Positions 28,916-37,698 of a stretch of 64,000 nucleotides of DNA are shown piece by piece; the stretch's first letter is position 1, and each line of letters begins with the position of its first letter. A model generated the notes under the pieces. It did no database searches, was not told the origin of the DNA, and was given only the letters and a program-made list of their open reading frames with translations. Position numbers and translations under genes: made by a program. This DNA comes from Aerococcaceae bacterium DSM 111020 (GTDB taxonomy: Bacteria; Bacillota; Bacilli; Lactobacillales; Aerococcaceae). The stretch lies in assembly GCA_015863185.1 (NCBI GenBank), contig JACBXP010000004.1, positions 1 through 64,000 on the forward strand, read 5' to 3'.

Positions 28916-30697
28916 ATGAAAAATTTTAAGAAGAAGATGTTGCAGATTTTCATGAGTGCGATTTTTATTGGTGGTTTGGCAACCAGTGGCGTGACAATAA
29001 ATGCACAGGATAGTGGCACTTTTCAAGGTGAGGGAGCAGGAGCCCATGGTCCTATTAAAGTAGAGATAACAGTCACAGATGGTCAATTAGAAAAAATTGA
29101 AGTATTAGAACAGGAAGAGAATGAATTGTTAGCAGCTCCAGCATTTGAAAGTCTTCCTGATAAGATGATTGCGGATAACTCAACGGATGTTGATGTCGTT
29201 AGTGGATCAACGGAAACGAGTGAAGGACTTATTGAGGCAGTTAATGATGCGTTGAAAGCCGCAGGTATTTCATTGGTTGCTAAATCAAATTCTGAAGATG
29301 CAGAAGATGACAATGGAGAAGTTACTGAAGAAACTTATGATGTTGTTATTATCGGAGCGGGTGGTGCAGGTCTAAGTGCAGGAATTGAAGCAGCAGATGC
29401 TGGTAAATCTGTCGTTCTTCTAGAAAAAATGCCGGTGATAGGTGGAAATACTTTGATCAGTGGTGGCGAGATGAATGCACCAAATAACTGGGTTCAAGAG
29501 AATTTAGGAATTTCCAAAAAAGACAGTGTAGAACTGTACTATGAGGACACAATGAAGGGTGGGAACAATGTTGCTGACCCAGAAATCGTCCAAATTCTCG
29601 CAGAAAATGCACTCGCATCGGCAGAATGGCTTCGTGATGAAGTCGGGGTTGAATTCTATGATGATCAATTATTCTATTTTGGAGGGCATACAGTAGAACG
29701 TGCTTTAATTCCTAAGGGGCACACTGGACAAGAACTGATCATTAAGTTGAAAGAAAAAGCTGATAGCTTAGATGTCGTCACATTAGTAAATACAAAAGCA
29801 GAACATATTCTTCAAGATGATAGTGGTACCGTAAATGGAGTCCAAGCAGTAGATAAAGATGGAAATGAATTAATTTTCCATGCAAATGATGGGGTTATTA
29901 TTACATCAGGTGGATTTGGATCAAACGTAGAAATGCGTAAAGAAGCTAATCCAGAATATGATGAAGCCTATCTAAGTACGGTAACAGTCGGCTCTACTGG
30001 AGACGGTTTAGTAATGGCTGAAGAGGTAGGTGCAACATTAACAAATATGGAAAGTATCCAAACTTATCCAGTATCTAATCCTGAAACAGGACGTATTTCT
30101 CTTCTTGCTGACACACGCTTCGATGGGGCGATTTTGGTGAATCAAGAAGGTGAACGTTTTGTTGAAGAGCTTGAACGAAGAGATGTTATTTCTAAAGCAA
30201 TTTTAGAACAAACGGGTGAATATGCGTATCAATTATGGAATGACGAGCTGGATCAAATTTCAAATTCCAAAGAGCTCCATGAAGGAGAGTATAATGAATT
30301 ACTAGAGTCGGGTTTTTTAGCAGTGGGGGATTCACTTGAAGAAGTGGCGAACCATTTTGATATTGATCCAGAAGCGCTCGAAGAAACGGTCGAGAAAGTG
30401 AATGAATATGCTGAAAAGGGAGAAGATAAAGACTTTAATCACCGTGGCGGCTTACATTCACTTGAAAATGGGAAGTATTATTTAATGAAATGTAAACCAT
30501 CTGTTCACCATACAATGGGTGGTGTGGTTATCAACAAATCAACAGAAATCTTAGATGAAGAGGGGAATCCGATTGAAAACCTTTATGGTGCTGGTGAAGT
30601 AACGGGTGTCATTCATGGGGAAAATCGTTTAGGTGGGAATGCTATTTCGGATGCTATTACCTTCGGACGGATTGCAGGCCAAGAAATAGCAAAATAA
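28916..30697 (+). CDS. Secreted flavoprotein reductase (FMN-binding plus FAD-binding fumarate-reductase type)
   Basis: Protein of 593 residues. A Sec signal peptide (cleavage about INA-QD, residue 30) is followed by an FMN-binding domain (about 35-105). Its VVSGSTETS motif resembles the ApbE flavinylation site, with Thr99 as likely covalent FMN acceptor. Then comes a FAD_binding_2 domain (IIGAGGAGLSAGIEAADAG onward) with the fumarate-reductase-like CKPSVHHTMGGVVI segment. Flavinylated extracellular reductases of this build in Listeria and enterococci use fumarate, urocanate or related enoates as terminal acceptors. The substrate here is undetermined. The ATG at 28916 follows AAAGGA. It stands alone with an FNR-type promoter and a terminator. 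Confidence 0.85.
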   Translation: MKNFKKKMLQIFMSAIFIGGLATSGVTINAQDSGTFQGEGAGAHGPIKVEITVTDGQLEKIEVLEQEENELLAAPAFESLPDKMIADNSTDVDVVSGSTETSEGLIEAVNDALKAAGISLVAKSNSEDAEDDNGEVTEETYDVVIIGAGGAGLSAGIEAADAGKSVVLLEKMPVIGGNTLISGGEMNAPNNWVQENLGISKKDSVELYYEDTMKGGNNVADPEIVQILAENALASAEWLRDEVGVEFYDDQLFYFGGHTVERALIPKGHTGQELIIKLKEKADSLDVVTLVNTKAEHILQDDSGTVNGVQAVDKDGNELIFHANDGVIITSGGFGSNVEMRKEANPEYDEAYLSTVTVGSTGDGLVMAEEVGATLTNMESIQTYPVSNPETGRISLLADTRFDGAILVNQEGERFVEELERRDVISKAILEQTGEYAYQLWNDELDQISNSKELHEGEYNELLESGFLAVGDSLEEVANHFDIDPEALEETVEKVNEYAEKGEDKDFNHRGGLHSLENGKYYLMKCKPSVHHTMGGVVINKSTEILDEEGNPIENLYGAGEVTGVIHGENRLGGNAISDAITFGRIAGQEIAK

Positions 30698-30761
30698 TAG
30701 CCTCATTATAATAAATAGAGTATTTATTTCTTAAAAATAAACGGATGATTTTAAAGCATTA

Positions 30762-30789
30762 GGCGACTGAGTATTCGGTCGTCTTTTTT
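30762..30789 (+). terminator. Terminator after the flavoprotein reductase gene
   Basis: GGCGACTGA-GTAT-TCGGTCGTC (nine pairs, two G-T) is followed by six T residues. Confidence 0.8.
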
Positions 30790-30949
30790 GTCACCTTATT
30801 TTTACTTTGGCAAGAAGACATAAGTTTCTTTCTTCATTGATAAAACAAATATTTTATAGAGTTTTATTAAGTATCGAATTTTTGGTTTCAACATTTAATA
30901 ATATTTTACTAAAATATTGCTTAATTGTGATTATTAAGACAATGTTTAT

Positions 30950-31053
30950 TTAAAAGCGCTAACCATTCGTATAAAGAATAACAGCTATTCCTGACATCAA
31001 TAATTTTGGCATAATTTCTTGTTATACTTAACTTATAAATGAAAGCGCTTTTA
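30950..31053 (+). promoter_or_regulatory. Control region of the ornithine cluster: extended -10 and cre boxes
   Basis: The 421-base gap 30698-31118 has no gene. After the terminator, the clearest promoter is an extended -10, TGT-TATACT (31020-31028), without a matched -35. ATGAAAGCGCTTTTA (31039-31053) fits the cre consensus with one mismatch and would cover the transcription start. A weaker cre-like TTAAAAGCGCTAACC (two mismatches) is at 30950-30964. This predicts repression on preferred sugars. Confidence 0.6.
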
Positions 31054-31118
31054 TTATAAAAAGAGGAGGTTTTGTTGAATACAGAATAGGGTCATTATTT
31101 TAGGAGGATTTTAAATAT

Positions 31119-32468
31119 ATGGGAAAAAGATCTGAAAATATAAAAGTTGAAACAATTGAAACGAATACACAGTTTAATTTGCGGGAAGCTACGTTATACG
31201 GAATTAATGTAGTTTTAGGGACAGGAATACTTTTATTACCAAAAAATATATATACGAATTTGGGACCTTCATCAATTTTAGCTATGATTTTCAGTGCTTT
31301 ATTGGTATTTCTATTAGCGCTTTGTTTTGCAGAAGTAGCAGGTTATGTATCAGAAAATGGTGGTGCTTATACATATGCCAAAGTAGCATATGGTGAAAAA
31401 ACAGCTTTTGTCATCGGAATTCTATCTTGGTTTACAGTAACAGCTGTTTGGGCAGCTTCCGCTAGCGGTTTAGGCCAAATACTTGGGGCAACTTTCTCAG
31501 TTTTTTCAGGATATGAAACAATAATTTCGGGTTTTGTTGTTCTATTCTTTATGTTTTTAAATTTAAGAGGTCTTAAAGTTGTAAAAGGCTTTTCAAATAT
31601 AGTTACCATTTCAAAATTATTACCTTTCGTAGCAGTTGGACTCATAGGTCTTTTCTTTATAAAAGGAGGGATAGATGCCGGTAACTGGACTCCATTTATC
31701 CAAGTATCTGAGGATACGACTTTTTCATCTGCATTAGCTTCAACAGCAATGATTGTCTTCTATGCTTTCGTTGGGTTTGAATCATTGCCAATTATTGGTG
31801 GCGAGGTCCAAGATTCTAAGCATAATATGCCAAAAGCTATTTTAGTATCTCTTGCCATTGTCACTGTATTATATGTTTTATTAATTTCAACGACAATAAC
31901 CATGCTTGGAGAGGATATTTTAACAACGAATACCCCTATTCAGGATGCATTTGCCGAAATGGTTGGATCTTGGGGGTTTTGGTTAGTTAGTATTGCGGCA
32001 ATTATTTCTTTAGTTGGTTTAAATGTCGGTGATTCTACTCATAGTCCTCGATTATTAGAATCAATTGCTGATGACGGCTTACTGCCAAATGCAGTCTCTA
32101 AGAAAAATAAGAACGGCACACCAGTTGCTTCAATCGTTATCACATCTTTAATCGCTTTTGGTCTCGTTATGTCAGGTTCATTTGAATCGTTAGTTGACAT
32201 TAGTGTTGTGTTCTACTTCTTCCAGTATATTCCTACGGCCTTAGCGGTAATTACTTTAAGAAGAAAAAATAAAAATTGCGAATTAGGTTCAGAATATTCG
32301 AACGAGGGAGAATTCAAAGTACCTGGCGGTATGTTAATACCTCTTTTAGCAGTTGGTGTTAGTTTATGGATGATTTTATCAGATAGTTTGATGCATCTGG
32401 TAACAGGCGTAGGCGGTATTATAGTAGCTTTAATTCTTTACTTTATGTTCAATCGAAATAAAGTATAA
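31119..32468 (+). CDS. APC-superfamily amino acid transporter, likely for ornithine or its products
   Basis: Transporter of 449 residues with about 12 helices. The N-terminal GINVVLGTGILLLP is the helix 1 substrate-binding break of the amino acid-polyamine-organocation superfamily, and the GGEVQDSKHNMPKA loop is typical. AGGAGG precedes the ATG. As the first gene of the ornithine cluster it most simply imports ornithine, or exchanges it for alanine or another end product; the family alone does not give the substrate. A perfect cre box lies between it and the next gene. Confidence 0.78.
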   Translation: MGKRSENIKVETIETNTQFNLREATLYGINVVLGTGILLLPKNIYTNLGPSSILAMIFSALLVFLLALCFAEVAGYVSENGGAYTYAKVAYGEKTAFVIGILSWFTVTAVWAASASGLGQILGATFSVFSGYETIISGFVVLFFMFLNLRGLKVVKGFSNIVTISKLLPFVAVGLIGLFFIKGGIDAGNWTPFIQVSEDTTFSSALASTAMIVFYAFVGFESLPIIGGEVQDSKHNMPKAILVSLAIVTVLYVLLISTTITMLGEDILTTNTPIQDAFAEMVGSWGFWLVSIAAIISLVGLNVGDSTHSPRLLESIADDGLLPNAVSKKNKNGTPVASIVITSLIAFGLVMSGSFESLVDISVVFYFFQYIPTALAVITLRRKNKNCELGSEYSNEGEFKVPGGMLIPLLAVGVSLWMILSDSLMHLVTGVGGIIVALILYFMFNRNKV

Positions 32469-32502
32469 TTTATAATTTTATAGAGGAAATTTATTTTTAA
32501 AA

Positions 32503-32517
32503 ATGTAAGCGTTAACT
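32503..32517 (+). promoter_or_regulatory. cre site between the APC transporter and EamA genes
   Basis: ATGTAAGCGTTAACT matches WTGNAANCGNWNNCW at every position. Two TATAAT hexamers lie just upstream (32464-32469 and 32471-32476), so a second promoter for the downstream genes, blocked by CcpA, is plausible. Confidence 0.7.
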
Positions 32518-32543
32518 AGAGTTCAATTAAAGGAGAGTATCAG

Positions 32544-33413
32544 ATGTCAAAACGAAATATGGGACGATTAGGACTTGTCATCATGGCTCTCCTTTGGGGA
32601 TCAAGCTTTGCAATGAATCAAGTTGCCATGATGGCTTATACTCCTTTTCAACTACTCGCTTTAAGATATGTCATAGCAGCTGAAATTTTGATTGTGTTAA
32701 ATTTTAAACAATTATTCAGAACAGCAAAAAATACTTGGTTAAAAGGAACAATTCTCGGTATTGTTCTTTATGCTGCTTATGCTTTTCAAACGAAAGGTTT
32801 GTCACTTACAACAGCAACTAATAATGCGTTTTTAACTTCATTGAATGTTATTTTAGTTCCATTTATTAGTTCGGTATTTATGAAAAGAAAAATTGCATCC
32901 AGTGAATATTTAGGAGCGATAATGGCTATGGCAGGGATTACCGTAATGTCACTAACAGAAAGATTTGGAACAATTAACTTAGGGGATATGTTGACATTAA
33001 TTAGTGCGATATTCTTTGCTTTACACATCCTTTTTACAGATAAATTTGCTAAAGAGGAAAACGTGATGGTTTTGACCACCATTCAATTAACTGTAACAGG
33101 TCTTTGTGCTGTTCTAATAGCTTTAATAGAAAAAGCACCATTAGTAACAAATAATCATATAGCTAATGTATCAGTATTATATTTAACTCTATTTTGTACT
33201 ATGATCGCATTTCTTCTACAAACTTATTCACAACAGTACACTTCAGAAACTGAAACGGTTCTCATTATGTCTACAGAATCAATTTTTGCTTTACTCTTTG
33301 CTGTTGTGATTATGAATGAAATGCCTAGTGGGCAAACCTTATTAGGAGCTGGATTAATACTTACAGGCGTTTTGGTAACAGAATTAAAACCTAAATCACT
33401 GTTATCAGGTTAA
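32544..33413 (+). CDS. EamA/DMT-family transporter
   Basis: Membrane protein of 289 residues with ten predicted helices in two EamA repeats (about 8-135 and 150-280), the drug/metabolite transporter layout. Members often export amino acids or metabolites. Within the ornithine cluster it could release alanine (the thiolase product) or another pathway compound, but this is inference. AAAGGAG precedes the start, and it ends 29 bases before the racemase gene. Confidence 0.78.
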   Translation: MSKRNMGRLGLVIMALLWGSSFAMNQVAMMAYTPFQLLALRYVIAAEILIVLNFKQLFRTAKNTWLKGTILGIVLYAAYAFQTKGLSLTTATNNAFLTSLNVILVPFISSVFMKRKIASSEYLGAIMAMAGITVMSLTERFGTINLGDMLTLISAIFFALHILFTDKFAKEENVMVLTTIQLTVTGLCAVLIALIEKAPLVTNNHIANVSVLYLTLFCTMIAFLLQTYSQQYTSETETVLIMSTESIFALLFAVVIMNEMPSGQTLLGAGLILTGVLVTELKPKSLLSG

Positions 33414-33442
33414 AATATGCAGTCTTAGAAAGGGGCGTTTTA

Positions 33443-34519
33443 ATGAAGAATCCACAAGTTATCGTGGATATGTCCAAATTAAAACATAATTTGACATTTT
33501 TAAGCGAAAAATTACAAGCGAGAGGCATAACAGTCGCTGCAGTCACAAAAGTATTTAGTGCACATCCGGAATTAGTTGTACTGTATGACTCCATTAATAG
33601 CATAAATTATCTAGCGGACTCACGTTTGGATAATTTTAAAAATTATCCAAAAAATACAACAAAAGAAAAATTGCTACTAAGAATCCCCATGTTAACTGAA
33701 GTAAAAGAATTAGTTGAAACCGTCGATATCAGTCTAAATTCAGAGATTGAAACAATTCGCGCGATTAATCAAGCAGCAAAGGATGTAAATAGGACGCATC
33801 AAATTATTTTGATGATTGATTTAGGTGATTTACGTGAGGGGGTATTTGATACAGCTGAGATAGATTGTTATGTAGCAGAAATTATTCAAATGGAAGCAGT
33901 TCAGCTCATCGGTATTGGGGTAAATTTAACGTGTTATGGAGCTATCATTCCAGAATATAGTATTTTAGAACAATTAACTCAACACAAACAACGACTTACA
34001 AAAAAACATGGTGTGGATTTAGAAATTATTTCAGGAGGAAATTCTAGTACTCTTTATCTGCTAGATGAAGAAAATGAAGGGATTCCTGATGGGATTAATA
34101 TGCTAAGAATAGGTGAAGCTTTTGTTTTAGGTGTAGAAACCGCATATGGGAAAAATATAGTAGATATGTATCAAGATGTCTTCACATTAAAGGCAGAAAT
34201 CATTGAATATCGTGACAAACCTTCTTTGCCAATCGGTAAAGTTGGACAAGACGCTTTTGGTCAAAGACCAACATTTATTGATAAGGGGATGATGAAGCGG
34301 GGTATCGTTGCAATTGGTAAACAAGATGTCGATGTCTCAAATATTACACCCAAAGATTCGCGGTTAGAAGTTATTGGTGCTAGTTCTGATCATTTGATTT
34401 TAGACTTTACTCAAGCGAGTGATGATTATCAGTTAGGTGATGAAATTTTATTTGATTTGTCCTATGGATCATTACTTAGCGTCTTCACTAGTCAATATGT
34501 AAAAAAAGTATTCATTTAA
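33443..34519 (+). CDS. orr: Ornithine racemase, alanine racemase-fold PLP enzyme
   Basis: Fold-type III PLP enzyme of 358 residues. The PLP lysine is Lys36 in AAVTKVFSAHPE and the GGNSSTL loop binds phosphate. It belongs to the alanine/ornithine racemase group that makes D-ornithine, the substrate of ornithine aminomutase. Its position directly before ord, ortA, ortB, oraS and oraE is the order seen in amino acid-fermenting clostridia. AAAGGGGCG precedes the ATG. Confidence 0.9.
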   Translation: MKNPQVIVDMSKLKHNLTFLSEKLQARGITVAAVTKVFSAHPELVVLYDSINSINYLADSRLDNFKNYPKNTTKEKLLLRIPMLTEVKELVETVDISLNSEIETIRAINQAAKDVNRTHQIILMIDLGDLREGVFDTAEIDCYVAEIIQMEAVQLIGIGVNLTCYGAIIPEYSILEQLTQHKQRLTKKHGVDLEIISGGNSSTLYLLDEENEGIPDGINMLRIGEAFVLGVETAYGKNIVDMYQDVFTLKAEIIEYRDKPSLPIGKVGQDAFGQRPTFIDKGMMKRGIVAIGKQDVDVSNITPKDSRLEVIGASSDHLILDFTQASDDYQLGDEILFDLSYGSLLSVFTSQYVKKVFI

Positions 34520-34533
34520 AAGGAGGAAATAAT

Positions 34534-35592
34534 ATGGAAAACGTAAAAGTTATTATTTGGGGTCTTGGAGCAATGGGTGGCGGTGTTGCCAAAACCTTAT
34601 TACAGAAAAAAGGTGTTGATATCGTAGGAGCCATTGATATTGGCGCAAAAGTAGGGAAGGGTCTTTTTGAAGTATTAGGACAAGAATTTCCTGATAAAGA
34701 AGACATTAAAGTTGGATCAACAGATGATTACATTAAACCTGAGTATGCCGATGTTGTAATTTTATGTACGGATTCTTATGTTAAAGGAAATTTCGAAAAA
34801 ATAAAATTAATTGTAGAAAATAAAATGAATGTCATTTCGAGTGCTGAGGAAATGGCATATCCAAAAGCTCAGAATCCAGAATTAGCTGAAGAAATAGATC
34901 AATTAGCTACAGAAAATGGCGTTTCGGTTCTAGGAACTGGAATAAATCCAGGTCATATTATGGATTTGTTGGTCTTGGTAATGACTGGTGCCTTAATTGA
35001 TATTAAACATATTACTTCAAAACGTATCAATTCACTTTCACCATTTGGCGAAGCAGTCATGGAAGAACAAGGAATCGGATTGGAATTGAATGAATTTAAT
35101 AGACGGAAAGAAGCCGGCGAGATGGCAGGACATGTTGGATTCGAAGAATCCATTCACATGATGGCCGATGCATTAGGTGTCGAATTAAGTGAGATGTCTA
35201 CTGATATGGAAGCAATTGTTACTGATGTTGATCGTAAGTCGCCTTATGGATTCGCCAAAGCAGGTCAAGTAGCTGGTGTATTTATGACAGCGAAAGGGAT
35301 GGTTGACGGACAAGAATTCTTCAATTTAGAACATCCTCAACAAATTGAACCAGAACAGGTAGGAGTAGATACTGGAGATTATGTGATTATTGATGGTTCG
35401 CCAAAAGTTAATTTAATCAATACACCAGAAATCGAAGGTGGTTTAGGTACGATTGCAATGCTTGTTAACATGATTCCTAAAATAATTAATGCTGATCCAG
35501 GATTAAAAACAATGATTGATCTACCAATACCACATGCAATTATCGGTGATTTTCGTGATCAAATTAAAGAATATAAAAAAATAGTTAAATAA
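34534..35592 (+). CDS. ord: 2,4-Diaminopentanoate dehydrogenase
   Basis: Dehydrogenase of 352 residues with an N-terminal Rossmann motif (IWGLGAMGGGVAKTLL) and a DapB-like fold. It deaminates (2R,4S)-2,4-diaminopentanoate oxidatively to 2-amino-4-oxopentanoate (AKP), giving NAD(P)H and ammonia. Segments GTGINPGHIMDLLVL and SPFGEAVMEEQGIG are family-like. It has an AAAGGAGG site and lies 16 bases before ortA. This is the redox step of the pathway, so an electron sink is needed. Confidence 0.92.
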   Translation: MENVKVIIWGLGAMGGGVAKTLLQKKGVDIVGAIDIGAKVGKGLFEVLGQEFPDKEDIKVGSTDDYIKPEYADVVILCTDSYVKGNFEKIKLIVENKMNVISSAEEMAYPKAQNPELAEEIDQLATENGVSVLGTGINPGHIMDLLVLVMTGALIDIKHITSKRINSLSPFGEAVMEEQGIGLELNEFNRRKEAGEMAGHVGFEESIHMMADALGVELSEMSTDMEAIVTDVDRKSPYGFAKAGQVAGVFMTAKGMVDGQEFFNLEHPQQIEPEQVGVDTGDYVIIDGSPKVNLINTPEIEGGLGTIAMLVNMIPKIINADPGLKTMIDLPIPHAIIGDFRDQIKEYKKIVK

Positions 35593-35608
35593 AAAAGGAG
35601 GAGTAACA

Positions 35609-35902
35609 TTGGCAAATAAAGGCGAATGGGTGCAAATTTCATCGAGAGTATTATCAGCAGATCAAAGAGCACCTCAAGTACCAGAAGATACAAGTAGAAC
35701 TCCTTTAGTTATGTGGGTAAAAGGATATTTATTAGAAGAAGCTGAAATTGGGGATGAAGTGACAATTGAAACAGTAACAGGTCGTCAAACTTCTGGCAAA
35801 TTAGTTGAAATCCAACCGAAATTTACACACTCTTTTGGAGATTATATACCAGAAATAACAGAAATACATAAAATGCTCGCATCAGAATTGAAAGGAGAAT
35901 GA
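35609..35902 (+). CDS. ortA: 2-Amino-4-oxopentanoate (AKP) thiolase, alpha subunit
   Basis: Protein of 97 residues, the small subunit of AKP thiolase. The sequence WVQISSRVLSADQRAPQVPEDT and VTGRQTSGKLVEI is typical of OrtA. The start is TTG at 35609, set by a strong AAAGGAGGAG site; no ATG fits. With OrtB it cleaves AKP with CoA to acetyl-CoA and alanine (D-alanine in clostridia). It lies 4 bases before ortB. Confidence 0.92.
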   Translation: MANKGEWVQISSRVLSADQRAPQVPEDTSRTPLVMWVKGYLLEEAEIGDEVTIETVTGRQTSGKLVEIQPKFTHSFGDYIPEITEIHKMLASELKGE

Positions 35903-35906
35903 GGGA

Positions 35907-37325
35907 ATGATTGACAATAGTTATGAAGCAGTAATGGGTAGAAATTCCCAAATTATGAATGACTCTCTTCGAATCAATTATGATGACTTTGAAGGTCAGG
36001 GTGTGACCTTTGATTATGAACATATGATGGAGTCCGCTGCATACAGTATTGATGAAATGGTAGAAATTCAAAGAGAATTAGGTGTCGGAAATACTCCTAT
36101 TATTGAGTTAAAGAATCTCACCAAATTAGCACGAAAATATGCACCAGAAGGAAAAGGAGCTCGGATTTTTGTTAAAGATGAAGCGGCTAACGCTTCAGGA
36201 AGTTTTAAAGACAGAAGAGCTTCAATTTCTTGTTATCATGCAAAAAAATTAGGCTATAAAGGAGTCGTTACTGCAACGAGTGGAAATTATGGAGCAGCAG
36301 TTGCCGCTCACGCTGCAAAACTAGGCTTAAATTGTATCGTTGTCCAAGAATGTTTTGATTCGAATGAAGTTGGGCAACCAGAAATAGTTGAAAAAGCACG
36401 TAAATGTGAGGCACTTGGTGCAGAAGTGGTTCAATTAACTGTTGGCCCAGAATTATTTTATCAATTCTTAAAAATTATTGAAGAAACAGGTTACTTTAAT
36501 GCGTCATTGTATACTCCGTTTGGAATTGCAGGCGTCGAAACGTTAGGTTATGAAATTAAAAACCAATTTGATGAACAAGTTGGTCAACAGCCTGATGTGG
36601 TAGTGGTTACAAATGCTGGTGGAGGAAACTTGACCGGGACAGCTCGAGGATTAAAAAAGGCTGGAAACACAGAAACAAAAATTGTAGCAGCAAGTGTTGA
36701 CTTATCAGGTTTACATATGGCTTCTGATAAAGACTTCAACCGTAAGTCATTCACAACGGGACACACTGGTTTCGGCATTCCGTTCTCGACTAATCCAGAT
36801 CGCTCTGATGTACCACGTTCAGCAGCCAGACCATTGCGTTATATGGATCAATATGTATTAGTTAAACAAGGCGAAGTCTTCTTTATTACGGAAGCAATGT
36901 CATGGGTTGAAGGACTTGAAAAAGGTCCAGCGGGGAATACTTCATTAGCAGCAGCATTCGCATTAGCGCAAGAAATGGACGAAGATCAAATTATCTTAGT
37001 TCAAGAAACTGAATATACCGGTGCTGGAAAAAATGTTCAGTCCCAATTAAGTTTTGCACTTGATAATGGCATTAAAATATATTTTGGGGATCCGGATGAT
37101 GAAGTACCTGGAGAATCAATTGTGCTTCCAGAGCATCCATCATTAATAAAAGCTCGTGAATTGGATTTAAGACGGCCAAAACGTTCGCGGATAAAAGTAG
37201 CGTTAGCTCAATCAACACAGAACTTTACTGATGAAGAATTACAATTTTTAGCTGAAGAAATTAATGACAGTGTAAAAACAGTAAAACAATTTATTGAAGA
37301 ATTAACAAATGAAAAGGAGAGTTAA
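35907..37325 (+). CDS. ortB: 2-Amino-4-oxopentanoate (AKP) thiolase, beta subunit (PLP)
   Basis: PLP-dependent subunit of 472 residues related to threonine synthase/cysteine synthase (fold type II). Lys101 in NASGSFKDRRA is the expected PLP Schiff-base lysine, and TNAGGGNLTGT is the phosphate-binding glycine loop. With OrtA it performs a thiolysis unlike that of classical cysteine thiolases. It ends one base before the oraS ATG, in a run of coupled genes. Confidence 0.93.
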   Translation: MIDNSYEAVMGRNSQIMNDSLRINYDDFEGQGVTFDYEHMMESAAYSIDEMVEIQRELGVGNTPIIELKNLTKLARKYAPEGKGARIFVKDEAANASGSFKDRRASISCYHAKKLGYKGVVTATSGNYGAAVAAHAAKLGLNCIVVQECFDSNEVGQPEIVEKARKCEALGAEVVQLTVGPELFYQFLKIIEETGYFNASLYTPFGIAGVETLGYEIKNQFDEQVGQQPDVVVVTNAGGGNLTGTARGLKKAGNTETKIVAASVDLSGLHMASDKDFNRKSFTTGHTGFGIPFSTNPDRSDVPRSAARPLRYMDQYVLVKQGEVFFITEAMSWVEGLEKGPAGNTSLAAAFALAQEMDEDQIILVQETEYTGAGKNVQSQLSFALDNGIKIYFGDPDDEVPGESIVLPEHPSLIKARELDLRRPKRSRIKVALAQSTQNFTDEELQFLAEEINDSVKTVKQFIEELTNEKES

Positions 37326-37326
37326 A

Positions 37327-37698
37327 ATGGATCAAACGAAAAATTTTGAAGAAGCAAGAGCACATCTTGTGGATTTATCAAATGAAGAATTAAAAGATAA
37401 ATTCTGGGAATTAATTGACGAAATTATCGAGCCATTATTGAAGATGGGACATGAATATACATCACCTTCGATTGAGCGGTCTGTTATTATGCGGATGGGC
37501 TTTTCGTCTACAGAGGCGACAGCTATTGTAGATCAAGTAATGAAATATGAATTGATGTCAAAGGGTGCAGGTCATATCGTTTATCGTATTGCAAAAGAAA
37601 ATAATGCTTCCATCCGTGAAACAGGCTTAGCATTAGCTGAAGGTAAATATTGGGATCAAGTTGAAAGTCTATTTGGAGGGGTAGAAAAAGATGACTGA
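37327..37698 (+). CDS. oraS: D-ornithine 4,5-aminomutase, S subunit
   Basis: Protein of 123 residues, normal for OraS. GHEYTSPSIERSVIMRMGFSS is characteristic, as is the GLALAEGKYWD C-terminal stretch. The ATG at 37327, after AAAGGAG, is preferred to 37309, which lies inside ortB. It overlaps oraE by 8 bases, consistent with assembly of an OraS2OraE2 complex. OraS shapes the active site of the AdoCbl/PLP enzyme. Confidence 0.94.
   Translation: MDQTKNFEEARAHLVDLSNEELKDKFWELIDEIIEPLLKMGHEYTSPSIERSVIMRMGFSSTEATAIVDQVMKYELMSKGAGHIVYRIAKENNASIRETGLALAEGKYWDQVESLFGGVEKDD

Noticed and set aside
31006-31028. Possible sigma-54 promoter (TTGGCA...TTGT) before the ornithine cluster
   Set aside because: The spacing to the -12 element is one base too long and the GC doublet is missing.
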